From contig CM119265.1 of assembly GCA_051294375.1 (NCBI GenBank), positions 22,134,278 to 22,198,277 of the forward strand: a stretch of 64,000 nucleotides of DNA, given 5' to 3'. The translations under genes were made by a program, and so were the position numbers. Each line of letters begins with the position of its first letter. Position 1 is the first letter of the stretch. The DNA comes from Paraspadella gotoi (Eukaryota > Chaetognatha). This document shows positions 1 through 11,401 of the stretch, piece by piece. The notes beneath the pieces were generated by a model that made no database searches, was not told where the DNA came from, and saw nothing but the letters and a program-made list of their open reading frames with translations.

Positions 1-123
1 GGGCATTCTCTCTTCCCACCGTGCGGCTTCCGTTCGCGCCCAATTGGTTATAAAATAATCAATGCTAGGAAGCGGGGCGTCTAGCCCACCTGTAGTTGCG
101 GAATACAGTCAGATCCGAAGTAC
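1..123. repeat. SINE-like repeat fragment
   Basis: The block GCATTCTCT...TTCGCGCCC...GGGGCG...CCCACCTGTA...CAGATCCGAAG matches in order and spacing the repeat at 38167-38314 and 49300-49450 (GGGGCG...CCCGCCTGTA...CCTGATCCGAAG). The GTTCGCGCCC stretch resembles a Pol III B box. The copy looks diverged and is cut by the window edge. Confidence 0.45.
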
Positions 124-196
124 TGAAACTAGCAGATATCGGACGGTAATTTGTACCTTCAGTGTGGTAGTAATTTTTTTTTTATGATGCGACTCC

Positions 197-1547
197 TTAA
201 AATTGAAAGTCACCAAAAAGCCGCCATTCCATAACGCTCTCATATTCGCGCAAACAATAATTGCCATAGTTTTCCCGAGTGACCAAACACTGACCGAACA
301 GTTTAGCCTGAATCCTGTTTCGGGTTTTGTTCATCTCAACGTAGATGCGCAGCCTCTTGGCAATTTCGGAGCAGCGGAGTTCTCGCTCTTCGCCCGCGCA
401 GTCGACTTTCGCAATATCGTCCGCGCCTTGAAAAATATTTTGAATTCAAAATTACATAATACATTTGAAAGTACTTTGTAAGTACCCAGATTATACGCTA
501 TACAATATACATTATACAGTACACGCCTCTGCCCAGGTCATGACCCTACCAATATGCAATACCTGTCAAGTATTGCAACAAACCTTTTAGGACGTGATAA
601 ATGTGTAGGCCATGCACGGATTGGGCCAACCCTTGCCAGATGTAGAAAGGAAGAAGAAAGAAAAAGCATTGGATCATAAGAACGACGGGCACCCAGCGAT
701 AATAGTTGATGAACTTCTTACGCCCGCCTGTCGGCAGCAGATTCATACGGGAGTGGGCCTGGTGCGATCCCAGGCGGGGCACTCCGCCGTTCCACTTTTC
801 CGCGCCGCTCTTGTCCACCTGCATGGAGTCGGTGAAAGGGGGGCGGACTCAGTTGGCGTTGGGTATAGAGGGAGAGCTGATAAGTCAAACGTGGGAGTTC
901 TAAATCTCTGTTTCCATTTACATTTTCTGTCGGTATGTACTTATATGACTTTTCACACATCGAGTGTTTTTTTCGCAAGATGAGAAAGATTTTGGTGCCG
1001 TAATACTGTTTAACGTGTTATCGGGCATAGAACGGTGTTGAGAGGAGCTGGTTAAACCAATGTACAATGTACAAGCTAAGTACTTACCAAGTAGTAGATA
1101 CTGTTGGCCCAACAATACGAGTTTATATAAGCTGTTTGGTCGTCGTTGTAGTAGTCGGGGACGAAGCAGGATATTGGGTCACCAATGAACTCGGAAGTCG
1201 CCAGGAAAACGACTGTTAATTTGAAATAAATAACAATAAAAACAGTGTTCTAATACATTGAATTATCTCACTTCTTGCCAGTAAAATTGTTGGCAAGATA
1301 GATGGATTCACAACTACTAATTTTTGAAAATATTAATTAAAAAAAAGATGATTTGAATGTTGAGATAAAACCTTCAAGAATGATGACTTGCTCGAAAAAC
1401 TCGTAAGATATTTTGGTGATACAGTAACTCACTAATTCACTGAACGCATCAATGAAACTCACTGGCAACTATCAGAGCTGTAACAATGTGTTTTCTGGAC
1501 ATTCGATCCACGTAGTCGTCAAAATAAATCTCCGGATCGAACCAACT
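197..1547 (-). CDS. Innexin gap-junction/hemichannel protein, four exons seen, incomplete
   Basis: Exons read on the minus strand are 1463-1547, 1088-1212, 584-818 and about 197-426. Innexins are four-pass membrane proteins that form invertebrate gap junctions. Visible landmarks are the FDDYVDR segment before TM1, then the first extracellular loop with EFIGDPISCF and its second cysteine in INSYCW, then FINYYRWVPVVLMIQ at the start of TM2 (the family's YYQWVP motif), then a charged cytoplasmic loop. The splice sites are GT-AG and the phases join the first four blocks. The N-terminal start and the second half (TM3, TM4) are not visible; the last exon stays open to a stop near 197 but ends unlike an innexin after ENYGNY, so an unseen donor is likely. 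The remaining exons probably lie left of the window. Confidence 0.85.
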
Positions 1548-3313
1548 CTTTATTCCCAAAAGAAAAGACATCGTCTCGGTTTATTCCACCGGAATGTTTC
1601 TTTATTTGTTTTTTGTTGTTGTAGTTTTGGTAGTTTTTGGTTGTTTTTTTTCCAAGGCGTTTTGGTTTTGAAATGTTACGACTTACGAGTGTGATGAGGA
1701 GAAAATCATCGCTTTGCTTTCGAGAAGGAAATTTTTGAAAGTTCCTTTGCGATGCATGCAGTTAAATTTTGATTGCAAAAGTCAAAAGACCGCCCGTTTT
1801 AATGAAGCCGTCGAAATTTTTCAAAATATTCTGCTTCGGATGTGAATCTTACTCGAACATCGTAAATATTGCAAGAATTAATTTTCGTAGTTGTGAAGAG
1901 TTTAAAAACAATACTCTATTTAATTTTGTTTGTTCTACGTTTCTTCTATATTCGATACATCTGGCTGGTTAGTCACACTCACTGGCCTTTTTTTTTCTCG
2001 AAAATACAAATTTATCGCGCTTTCAATTTCAGGTTAATTTGACTTAATAGAAAATAATTAAACATGAAATGAGTTCCTCTGGGCCGTGTGAGACAAAATC
2101 GTCGAGTGTAGGATAACTATCATAAAAAAATTATGAATGTGGGAAAGGAAATGAAAGGAGGAACAAAAAAATTTCCTTTTTTTAAATTTTTTTTTTATCG
2201 AGTACAATTACGAACGATTATTCCGTAAACTGTAGATTTTTGTAAGTTTAAATTTCTCTCGTTGTATATTTTTGATTCTGACGTAATTTTAACGAGGTTT
2301 TAAGAGTTTCGTAGTTTCTCCGAACCTCGGAAATTAGCGTAATTAACTGTATTTTTCCCTCCGTGAAGTTTCGATCGATAAAAAAAAAGAATCGAGTGTA
2401 CGCTCAAACTCATTTAATTCAATTACTTTTTAGAAACGTTCTATTAAAAACTTTTGAGACTTTTCAGACCTAAAGAATAATCTATTTCATTTTCTTCGTC
2501 GTGAGTAAATTTTTCCCTCTTTCTCTTTTCAACTATCTTCGGAGCAACTGTCTGACCCCTTCGAAGATCAATTAATAGTAATCTAGTTAGATCATTGTTT
2601 TTTTTTTCTTGTGGCGTCACTAGGCAAAGGAGAACAGAAGCAACAGTTGAAATTGTGATGTATTGCACGGAAATAGTCTTTTTTTTTTGTCAATTGATGC
2701 ACTTTATCCACACTGCAACACAACAAACTAATGATGAATAAAAGCATTAAAAAATAATCTAGTACATGTAATTTATTTAGGAAGAAATTTGGCACGAATT
2801 TGAATAGAAAAACAAGTAATTTTGCAACTTTCATAAACTAATTATTCTCATCATGACTGTTATAATAATGTAAGTTAGCGATGAATTCTTTGCTTAATGA
2901 CGAGTTCGTTGGATCTAAAATATCGACGAGGAGTTTGAAGTCAGTGGGAATTTGGTCTTTAGGAGATGAATCACCAAACGGACCCCTGAGATGCGTCAAT
3001 GAAAACATTAAGGGTAGAAAAACAGTTGAAAGTGACGATGAAAACGAGAAAAAAAATTACATGTAAATAAATCAATTACGTATGACCCTAACCCCACTTT
3101 AAGCATCCAATCACTGGAAAATGCAACTTGTATTTTAATTAGTATTTAACCTAATTTTTTTCCTTAAAGAAACACGATTACCAAAATTATTCATTCATTC
3201 ATCCCAATCGAAATTTTTTTCAGTTCATTACAATTTTAGCCCAATTTTAATGTTTTAAAATAATTTTTATAATAATATTTAAATATTCTCATTTCATCTC
3301 CCATTTATCGCTA
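1548..3313. other. AT-rich stretch, no gene seen
   Basis: No frame shows a recognisable domain or a convincing exon. A-, T- and AT-runs dominate. It may hold upstream innexin exons or the 3' UTR of the E-protein gene, but nothing decides this. Confidence 0.5.
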
Positions 3314-3874
3314 TCAAATGGCACCCTTTGAAACGCAATGCCGTCCAATGCCACTAAATGCCACCTGCTGAGGTTCGCTCCTCTCTTGCTCCATTCCGAT
3401 CACTTGATTCCGACCGACGCCGCGGACCAACGACGACGCCGTCGACGCTGACGACGACGACATCGACGACGCCGCGGCGACGATCTGATTGGCGACGGCC
3501 ATCGCCGCCGAGTGACCCGACGGCGCCGGCGTCGCGCCTGGAAAGGACGCCGCCCCGGGACAAGTGGCGCCGACGGGACCAGAGGCCACGCCCATCGACG
3601 CCGCGACGCCGAGGGAGGAGGCGGCGCCGCTCATGTCGTGAAGGAGTGGAAACGGCGCCGCGTGGAGAGAAGCGTAACTGCGGACGTCGTCTGAGATTAA
3701 TGGAAATTTAATAATCGCTAATTAAATATTATTTTATCGTATTTATTATACGATCAATTTGATAAATATTATCAATGTTATCGAACAAATATCTTTCACT
3801 GCTCACCCGATGTCCTCTCTTCCTGTCTTCTCCTAAGGCAGGCCGCTTTAGGATTGAGATTTCGCTCTGAAAAA

Positions 3875-3934
<60 letters not shown>

Positions 3935-3951
3935 AAATAAATAATAAAAAA

Positions 3952-3989
<38 letters not shown>

Positions 3990-4042
3990 AAATAATATCA
4001 ATATAATAATAAATAAATATAAATAAAATAAAAAATAAAATA

Positions 4043-4073
<31 letters not shown>

Positions 4074-5180
4074 AAATAAAAATAAATAATAAATAAATAA
4101 ATAATAATAAATAAATAAATAAATAAATAAATCAATCAATTAATCGATCGATCGATCGAACTAATCAATCCAACGACTCGCCTCTGACTTGATGCTCCAG
4201 ACTCGTGATGACGGCGACGGCCTGATGCAGCACCGTCAGCTTCGTCTGCGGTTTGTCAGTCTTCAGGTGCAGAGTGCACATCCGACCCAATTCCTTGAAG
4301 GCCTCATTCAGGTCGCGGACGCGGAGTCTAGAGGAGTTGGTGTATCGAAGAGGGTGATACAGAGTGTGGATGGGGCGTTAAAGGGTTATTGCTGGAGAGT
4401 TTTAACCTTTTAAGGGTTGACCAAAGCTGAAAATTTTTGGGCTCCTCGAATATGTTTATGCTTATGAAAGATGAACCTATTTTAAAAAAGTTATCCATTG
4501 CTGTAGAAAAACTCAAATCAGTTCTGTCCGCAAAAAAACTAAAATATACCAATACTTTAAAATCAATGCTTCCAAAGGGAAAAGGGGATTTTTATTATTA
4601 TTGATTCTATTGATACTATTGATATTGATATTATTGATATTATTGATATTATTGATACTGTTGATCATGAAGTGAAAGAAACGTTAATCGTTTCTATTAA
4701 TACTATAAGCTAAGAAAGGATGACCGAGGATTTTCCTCACCTCTCTCGCGCGTTGTTCGCTTGTCTCCGCTCTTTGTCCTTCTCTTGTTTTTGATCAGGG
4801 GACAGAGACAAATCGTCGTCGTTGGCTTCGTTGTCCGTCCAAGGTGAACTGAGATGGACAAAGACATAGATGGGAAATTTTTTATTGAAAATAAGAGAGA
4901 GACAGAGAAAAAGAGAGAGAGTAGAGAGAGAGAGAGAGAGATACAGACGGACAGATAGACAGACAGGCAGGCAGACAAACAAACAGAGCGCCTTTCCTTA
5001 CTTATGATTATAACCGGCGCCAGCGCCGACGGCGGCGGTAGCGGCAGCGACGCATTGCGGCGTTTCTTGTCGATCTTCCGACTTCCGGTCTTCGAGCGCC
5101 ACCCTCCTCGCCTTGGCCTCCCTCTCTCCTCCTCCTTCTCCTCCTTCTCGAATATCATCTCGCTTCCTGACGGGAGATTC
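3314..5180 (-). CDS. Class I bHLH (E-protein: TCF3/TCF4/TCF12/daughterless type), C-terminal exons
   Basis: Four phase-compatible exons: 5002-5180, 4741-4848, 4182-4327 and terminal 3314-3690. The bHLH is split between exons 4741-4848 ([11 protein letters not shown]) and 4182-4327 ([17 protein letters not shown], then PQTKL and LHQAVAVI), closely matching the E-protein consensus, including the basic-region ERxxR core. E-proteins dimerise with tissue-specific bHLH factors and bind CANNTG in the nucleus. Upstream of the bHLH is an acidic DEAND/SLSPDQK linker like that of vertebrate E-proteins. Odd points: the family tail [10 protein letters not shown] is absent, replaced by about 120 residues rich in Ala, Ser, Gly and Val; and the intron after 4182 must use a GC donor (GCGAGT). 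Upstream exons are probably those at 17190-18374. N-terminal activation domains were not found. Confidence 0.9.
3868..4136. repeat. (AAAT)n microsatellite in the last E-protein intron
   Basis: About 270 bases of AAAT with interruptions (AATA, AAAAT), between the bHLH exon and the terminal exon. It creates a long false hydrophobic ORF on the minus strand. Confidence 0.95.
4901..4942. repeat. AG-rich microsatellite in an E-protein intron
   Basis: Purine-rich run of GAGA units with ACAG interruptions, between exons 4741-4848 and 5002-5180. Confidence 0.8.
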
Positions 5181-5331
5181 CTGGATAAAACACATAAACA
5201 AAAAGAAGATATATTTTGTTATCTTCCTCCCTTCCCCCTTGCTTTCCCCTCCCCCTTCTCCACCTCCCTTCTTCTTCACCTAAAACACACAAACAAAAGT
5301 AAGAAAATTTCCTTATCACCGTCTTTCCTCC

Positions 5332-5373
5332 TCTTCCTCCTCCTCCTCCTCCTCCTCCTCCTCCTCCTCCTCG
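5332..5373. repeat. (TCC)n microsatellite
   Basis: Near-perfect CTCCTC repeat. The matching place in the second copy (about 11560-11620) is interrupted. Confidence 0.9.
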
Positions 5374-6029
5374 CTGACGATCGATATGTAAAACAAATAA
5401 ACAATCGTTTACATCTTTGGCGAGAAGCGCTCCACATCTGTCGCGAGCTTCATTTACTATCCATTCTAAAACTTTTTAAGAAAAAAAAAACTTAGTCGGG
5501 ACGAGAAGGAGACTCAATAAGGAGATTATTGGTCAGTCTGTCTGTCTGTCTTTTAATGTTTCTATAAACAATTAAACATCGTACTGAAAAAAAATTGAAA
5601 AAAAAAGAATAGTACTGGAGGAAAGAGGATATAATAGTGATTTTTCTTTCATTTTATTATTGCAACGAAATATTTAAAAAAGGTTTAATGTGTTTAAATC
5701 AGAAAGATACAAAAAAAAAAAGGATAAAATATATGTATTAAAAAAAAATTTTTAAAAACCAATTTTTATGAGACAGAAAGCGCCAGGGCAGATTTAACCC
5801 TGGAAATCAGTCTTGTTTTAAATTTTTCTTTAAAAAGGAGTGAGAAACGAAGAAGTTGGATAATATTTAGGAAAAAAAGAGGTTTTGGTAGGTAGAGGGA
5901 GTGGTAGAAAGGTGGGATGGTGGAAACGATGGGGTGGTTTAGAGTGGTAAGTAGCGGTAAAACGAGAGAGGTTTGGAAGGAAATTCTCCTGTGGGGCGTA
6001 ACGATTAGCGCGTCGAGAGAGATTCGAAG

Positions 6030-6032
<3 letters not shown>

Positions 6033-6068
<36 letters not shown>
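6033..6068. repeat. (TC)n microsatellite
   Basis: Perfect CT run. The corresponding tract at 12416-12460 in the second copy is broken by extra G and C bases, which is informative about that copy's error pattern. Confidence 0.9.
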
Positions 6069-6070
<2 letters not shown>

Positions 6071-8220
6071 AAAATTAAGAGAAAACGTTTATCTCTTTGA
6101 GGAAAAAAAAGGTAATTAATTGGCGGCAACACTTTTCGAACAAAATTTAGAAAAAAATGACCATGTAACCTTCGGCGAAAAAAAAAATATTTTATGAAAT
6201 TTTTATTTATCTCATTTATTATTATTGTTGTATATTGCGCGAAAAAAAAAAATCAGTATATAAATCTTTATTCTCATATTATTTATTTGTAATACAATTT
6301 TACTTTTTGAAGGTTATATTTTTGTTTCATTACTATAAGGGAAAGAGCGGCCAAGATAGAGTACATTGCAAACTGGTAAGGAAAAGACGATGGAACAATC
6401 CGCGATAAAGTGAATGATTTTAGTATTTTCTCGATTATAATTAAATGTTTATAGGCCGTTCATCGATACCTAAATTGAAATTCCAAGGAGATGGGAAATT
6501 GAGATCAGGATCTTAGAAAAAACAATCACTCATCGACATGTAATTTTTTTTAGGAAATAGATTAGGAAAAAATCATTACAACAGCGCTCGACAAATGACA
6601 ACGGCGATATAAATGTATTTTGATATATTAATAGATATTTAAGTATAATGCATATGTTATAATGCTTTAATGTATCATATTATACACAATATTGTAAAGA
6701 AAAAAAAAAATATTTATTTTTTTGGGGGGGCACGAAGAGTGAGCGAATCGAACAAACCACATCTTTGTAGTCTTTTGTTTTTTTAATTTTCCTCCGAGAG
6801 AATCCGGTGATACAAAGATAACTTCGAGTTGAGTCCAAACTCCTTCTCAAACTCTTCAAAACGCTTTGGTGGTACATCATCCTTCATCATCATCATCACA
6901 TCCTTGTAACCCTAACGATCTCATTGATTACAATTCGATTATTCCCGCCTCAGAGATTCGAATCCTCTTCCTCTTCCTTTTTCCCTGCCCCCTCTCCCCC
7001 CTCAAAGCAACGCTCACTTTCCGCCGCAAAAAAGCTTCTCTCTCTCTCTCTCACTCTCCTCTCTCCTCTCTCTCTCTCTCTCTTCTCTGTTCTACGCTCC
7101 CACTTTTCCTTCCACTTTCTTTCTCTTCGCTCCCCCTTTTTTTATTTCCCATCGGCGCGACTCCCACCCCACAACCCACCTCCTCCTTTTAGCGATCGCT
7201 TAGCAGCAGATCCGACCTATAACCACTTTATAACCCACTTTCGGTCTCGTCGCCCCTCAAATTTCCGGCACACACTTATATCAATGTCAGAAATCAAAAT
7301 AAAAATGCAAAAAAAATGATGTCTCCGGTCCACCTAGCGTCCTCCGCCTCCGCGTCCGCCCTCCCACCTTAGCAAAAAAACCAAACCATGGAGAGGATAA
7401 ATGAAATGTTGATAGGTAAGTGTGTATGAGCGAATAAATTCGATGAACGCCGAGTGGAAATGAGTAAAATGGAAAAAAAAAAAAAAATATCACCATAACA
7501 CAAATGCTCATGATGATGGCTGATGACCGAATTGATGTGGACGAAATGTGAGGAACCAGAAGTTCGATGAATAGTTTGAGTGGAAAATATCTTAAATGAA
7601 AAAAAACCAAAAACCCTGTTACAATGATACCCTTTCCTTTATATTAAATGTACTGCAGATAAATAAATCAAATAATTAATCATAATAATCCAATTAGTAA
7701 ATAAATCTATCAATATTAATAATTGCAATCAATCCGCCACCCCACTTAAGCAAAACCCAATAACTCGTGATTCTGGTTGGATTGGAATTAAATTTGTGTG
7801 GTAGGAAAGTGTGTGATAAAGCGGATATAAAATTCGATGAACGTGTGAGTGGAAATTATTAAATGAAAACAACATAAGCCGAATTTACTAAAACTTTTAA
7901 CCTTTTAACAATAAATCTCAAATTAAATCATAAGGATGATAGACTGAGTGAAATTTTGTGTGTGGTAGGAAACTAGACAAGCTTGATAGAAAGTTTCAGT
8001 TGGAAATCACCGAAATATATAAATGAAAAAAAATCTGAGTCACATTACTTGAAATCATTTATATAAACCCCATGAAGATGAGATGATTGTGAGCCGGTAG
8101 GAAAGAGTGAAGAACTAATAAAAGTTTGGACGAATCAGCTAAACAAATGCCAATGAAAAAAAGATCAAGTGAAAAATATCAATAAAAAAATCTAAAAGCA
8201 AAGATCGCGCATGCATAAAA

Positions 8221-8252
<32 letters not shown>

Positions 8253-8984
8253 TAGAGAGTACAGAGAGAGAGAGAGTTGAGAACAATAAAAAAACTAAAA
8301 AGACCAAACGACCAGGCCCACATCATAAAAATAATGAAAAAAACGGGGGAAAAAACAATGAAATCATCACTAACGAAGGTTATGTACTAGTAATTGATGA
8401 GGTAAATTAATTACGAGTAATATAATTAATGGTAATAGGAAAGGATATGATTCCAGATAATCAATATATGCGATGTATCATCACGCTGTAGATCATCATG
8501 AGGATATGTCTTCATTAATGCCGATACTGCATCCATTGACGCACTATATCAATAAACACAACAAAGCGTGAGAATGAAAAGAGAGAGAGAAGAAGAAGAG
8601 AGAGAGAGAGAAGAGAAGAGAGGAGAAGAAGAGAGAGAAAAGAAAAGAGAGAAGAGAAAGAACAGAGAAAGAGTAAAGAAGAAATAAATCCACGAAATCT
8701 CGGATGAAACATATGGATTTGATGAAAAGCGGAAAAAATGGCAAATAATAAAAAGTTTAGAAGGAAAAAAAATCAAATTTTTCAAAAAACAAACGATCAC
8801 GCAAAGATCGACAGATAGGACAGACACACAGAGAGACAGAGAGACAGAGAGAGAAGAGAGAAAAAGAGAAGAGAGAGCACACCGCTGCAGAGAAAAAGAG
8901 AGAAAGAAGAAAAACGATATAAATAATTAAAAAGAGAGAAGAGAGTAAAGCCCTAAAGCCCCTTACTCGTTAAAGAACAGCAGT

Positions 8985-9060
8985 AACTTAATGGCCCGCA
9001 CGTACGGAGCATTCTCTACCCAAAGGACCCGGTTCGCGCCCGCTGGATCTTTACATTATG
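8985..9060. repeat. SINE-like repeat fragment
   Basis: GCATTCTCTACCCAAAGG...GGTTCGCGCCCG matches the window start (GCATTCTCT...TTCGCGCCC) and the 38.2-kb repeat (CATTCGCCACCCAACCCAAAGGTCCGGAG). Only the central part is recognisable. Confidence 0.4.
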
Positions 9061-9087
9061 AACCCACATTAATCTAAAAAATTTTTG

Positions 9088-9093
<6 letters not shown>

Positions 9094-9132
<39 letters not shown>
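9094..9132. repeat. (AG)n microsatellite
   Basis: Perfect GA dinucleotide tract. Confidence 0.9.
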
Positions 9133-9136
<4 letters not shown>

Positions 9137-9711
9137 CGAGAGAAAAAGAAAGAACTACAGACGCTGCAAAAGCCGAACTCGTTTTTTAGAAGAACAGTGA
9201 CGGAAGAAAAAGAGAGAGAGAGAGAAGCGACATTAATAACAACGTTGTTTGTAAATAAAACAAAACAATACCCAATATTAAGAAAACATGAGAATTTTAA
9301 AGATCTGAGAAGACCATAATATAAACAAACCCCTATATATCACACTCAGAAGCCATATGCAAAAAAAGCGAGACGAAGCAAACCGAACAAAAATCGCAAC
9401 AGACGGGCTTGCCCCCGGCTCCGAAATAGAGATAGTTTGTTGAATAAAAATGTAACAAAACATTAATCACTCCTGAACTCAATTAAGACATCGATATACA
9501 ACTAATATAAATTATAATTAATCTATATAATTAATAACCTAATTATATAATAAATTAAATATAATTAATAATCACATAATAAATTATTAACGTAGCAGAT
9601 CCGAATTGGTTGCACAAACTTGTTATCGTCGCTCCCTTTTTTATTTCTGTTTCGTCCAAAACATTAGATTCGTCGATCGAATCAAGATCAAAGGAAACGC
9701 GCCTCGCTAGG

Positions 9712-9744
<33 letters not shown>
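9712..9744. repeat. (ACG)n microsatellite
   Basis: Perfect GAC repeat. The matching region in the second copy (14110-14225) is much longer and interrupted by GAGC and GAACG units. Confidence 0.85.
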
Positions 9745-10895
9745 GAGAAAAAAAACGTTTTTGGCGCAAAAAGACACGAATAAAGGATTAACCAGGATGA
9801 ATGACGACATTGGCGACGTTGATGATTGTATTCGATGAATATGACGACGACGACGACGACGATGGCAACAATGACGAATGAATACGACGAAGATTAAACG
9901 CGACAACCGGGACGATGAACGATGAACGATGAACGATGAACGATTTGTGATCCGAAGACAAGTTGCGAACGATTTTAAGAATAATGAAAATTGTTGAAAG
10001 AAATTTTCTAAAAGGAACGAACTCTGATAAACAAATATGCAAAAAAAAGGGTTGACAGAATTGAAATTAAGTATTATGGATTTTATTAACACACGGAGTT
10101 GTGAAAGAGCATTGGCGAATAATAAATAATAATAAATAATAAATAATATATATTAGATGAAGAAAGAAAAAATATTAAACGAACGATATATAATATATAT
10201 AAAACGTATTACGATTGAGAAATGAGGTGCTAAAAAAAAGAAGAAAAACAGATCAAATTGAAAAAAAAGTGGCGGGAAAAAAATTACAATAGATCCTTTA
10301 TGATTTATCTGACGAAAAGATATAAAATAGAAGGGAAAGAGAGAAACAGATAGTAATGGTTACCGGAAAGGGGAAGGATTAGGCTTGATAGATGATAGCC
10401 AAGACATTTAATGTTGATATCGTTGTTATGCTCACGACGACAACGCCACATGAGAGATCTATCTGCGAGTCGATTTCACCACTTTCCTAAGGACGAAGAC
10501 AAGGGGTAGGCTTGACTGGCCCCCTGGCGGATCAGGACAACGGGATTTTACAACCGTCTGGAAGTTCGCATGACGATTGGTGTTCTTTAATCGATTTCTC
10601 CTTCGATGCAAAGAAGTGCTGAACCATATATTTCTGCACATATCATTTAATTAATATAGCACGATACTGGCTTTTCAACGTAAAAGGAAACAAGATTAAT
10701 AAATGATAAGGGGCAATGAAATCAATAAGAATTATTTATGAAACTGAAATGAGTTTATAAATTTTCGTTAGTTCCATCGAGTCCATCGGCGTCCACGCGA
10801 AATCCGTCTCCAACACTATTAATACTATAAGCTTAAGAAAGGCATGGACGAGCGGTTTATAAAGTGCATAGGATCCAAGGCATTAACTCTACCTC

Positions 10896-11401
10896 TCTTC
10901 GTCGCGGTTGTTCGCTTGTCTCCGTCTGGTTGTTTCCTTTGCGCCGTCTTGTTTTTGATCCGGGACAAGGACAAAAGTCGTTTCGTCGTGTGGCCTTCGT
11001 TGTCTCGTTTTGGCCAGTGGTGGAACTGAGATGGATGTCAAAAGGTACGAGTAGTAGGATGGGATTTTGTATTGAATAATAAGAGAGAGGAGAGATGTAG
11101 AATGAGTGAGAGAGAGAGAGAGAGGAGATAACAGAAGAAACAGATTAGAGCAGGATAGGCAGACAATGACAGGTATACAGGAGCGCCCGTTTGCGCTTAC
11201 TTTATGATTATACCGGCGCCGAGCGGGGAAGGCGGGGCGGCGGTAGGGCGGCAGCGAGCGCTTGGCGGCGTTTCTCTGTCGATTTTCCGACTGTCCGGTC
11301 GTGCGGAGCGGCCACTCCTCCTCGGCCTGTGTGGCCCCCGCTCGTCTCCTCCCTCCTTTTCCTTCCTTCTCGAATATCATCTCGCTTTCCTGACGGGAGA
11401 T
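10896..11401 (-). pseudogene. Disrupted repeat of two E-protein exons
   Basis: Minus-strand copies of exons 4741-4848 (near 10896-11031) and 5002-5180 (near 11203-11401). The PDQKQ...RRQANN stretch is still readable, but extra bases break the frame before and after it, so ANNARER becomes unreadable. No bHLH-helix exon (4182-4327) copy follows. This is probably an assembly duplicate rather than a biological pseudogene. Confidence 0.7.

Larger units (their letters stand above)
7175..9640. other. 2.4-kb segment present only in the first copy; degenerate repeats, no gene
   Basis: Compared with 13960-14040 this stretch is extra. It holds a diverged array around 7395-8150 whose units share GGTAGGAAA, then TTCGATGAA, then GAGTGGAAAT, then AAATGAAAA. 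It also has several AG tracts (8220-8275, 8580-8670, 8820-8880, 9094-9132) and a SINE-like fragment near 8990-9060. An 11-base sequence AGCAGATCCGA occurs near both edges (7205-7215, 9594-9604) and resembles the 3' end of the SINE-like repeat. No coding signal is visible. Confidence 0.6.
4697..10432. repeat. Block duplicated at 10815-16612 (cleaner copy)
   Basis: Sequence from CTATTAATACTATAAGC to GATGATAGCCAAGACATTTAATGTT recurs in the same order at 10815-16612. This copy keeps the two E-protein exons (4741-4848, 5002-5180) open. It contains about 2.4 kb (roughly 7175-9640) that the second copy lacks. Apart from the exons and simple repeats I see no gene in it; further E-protein exons could be hidden here. 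Confidence 0.85.

Noticed and set aside
3729-4139. 136-residue hydrophobic membrane protein
   Set aside because: It is a translation of the AAAT microsatellite.
5785-5810. CCAGGG...CCCTGG inverted repeat as a regulatory hairpin
   Set aside because: Only six pairs; it recurs at about 12130 simply because the block is duplicated.
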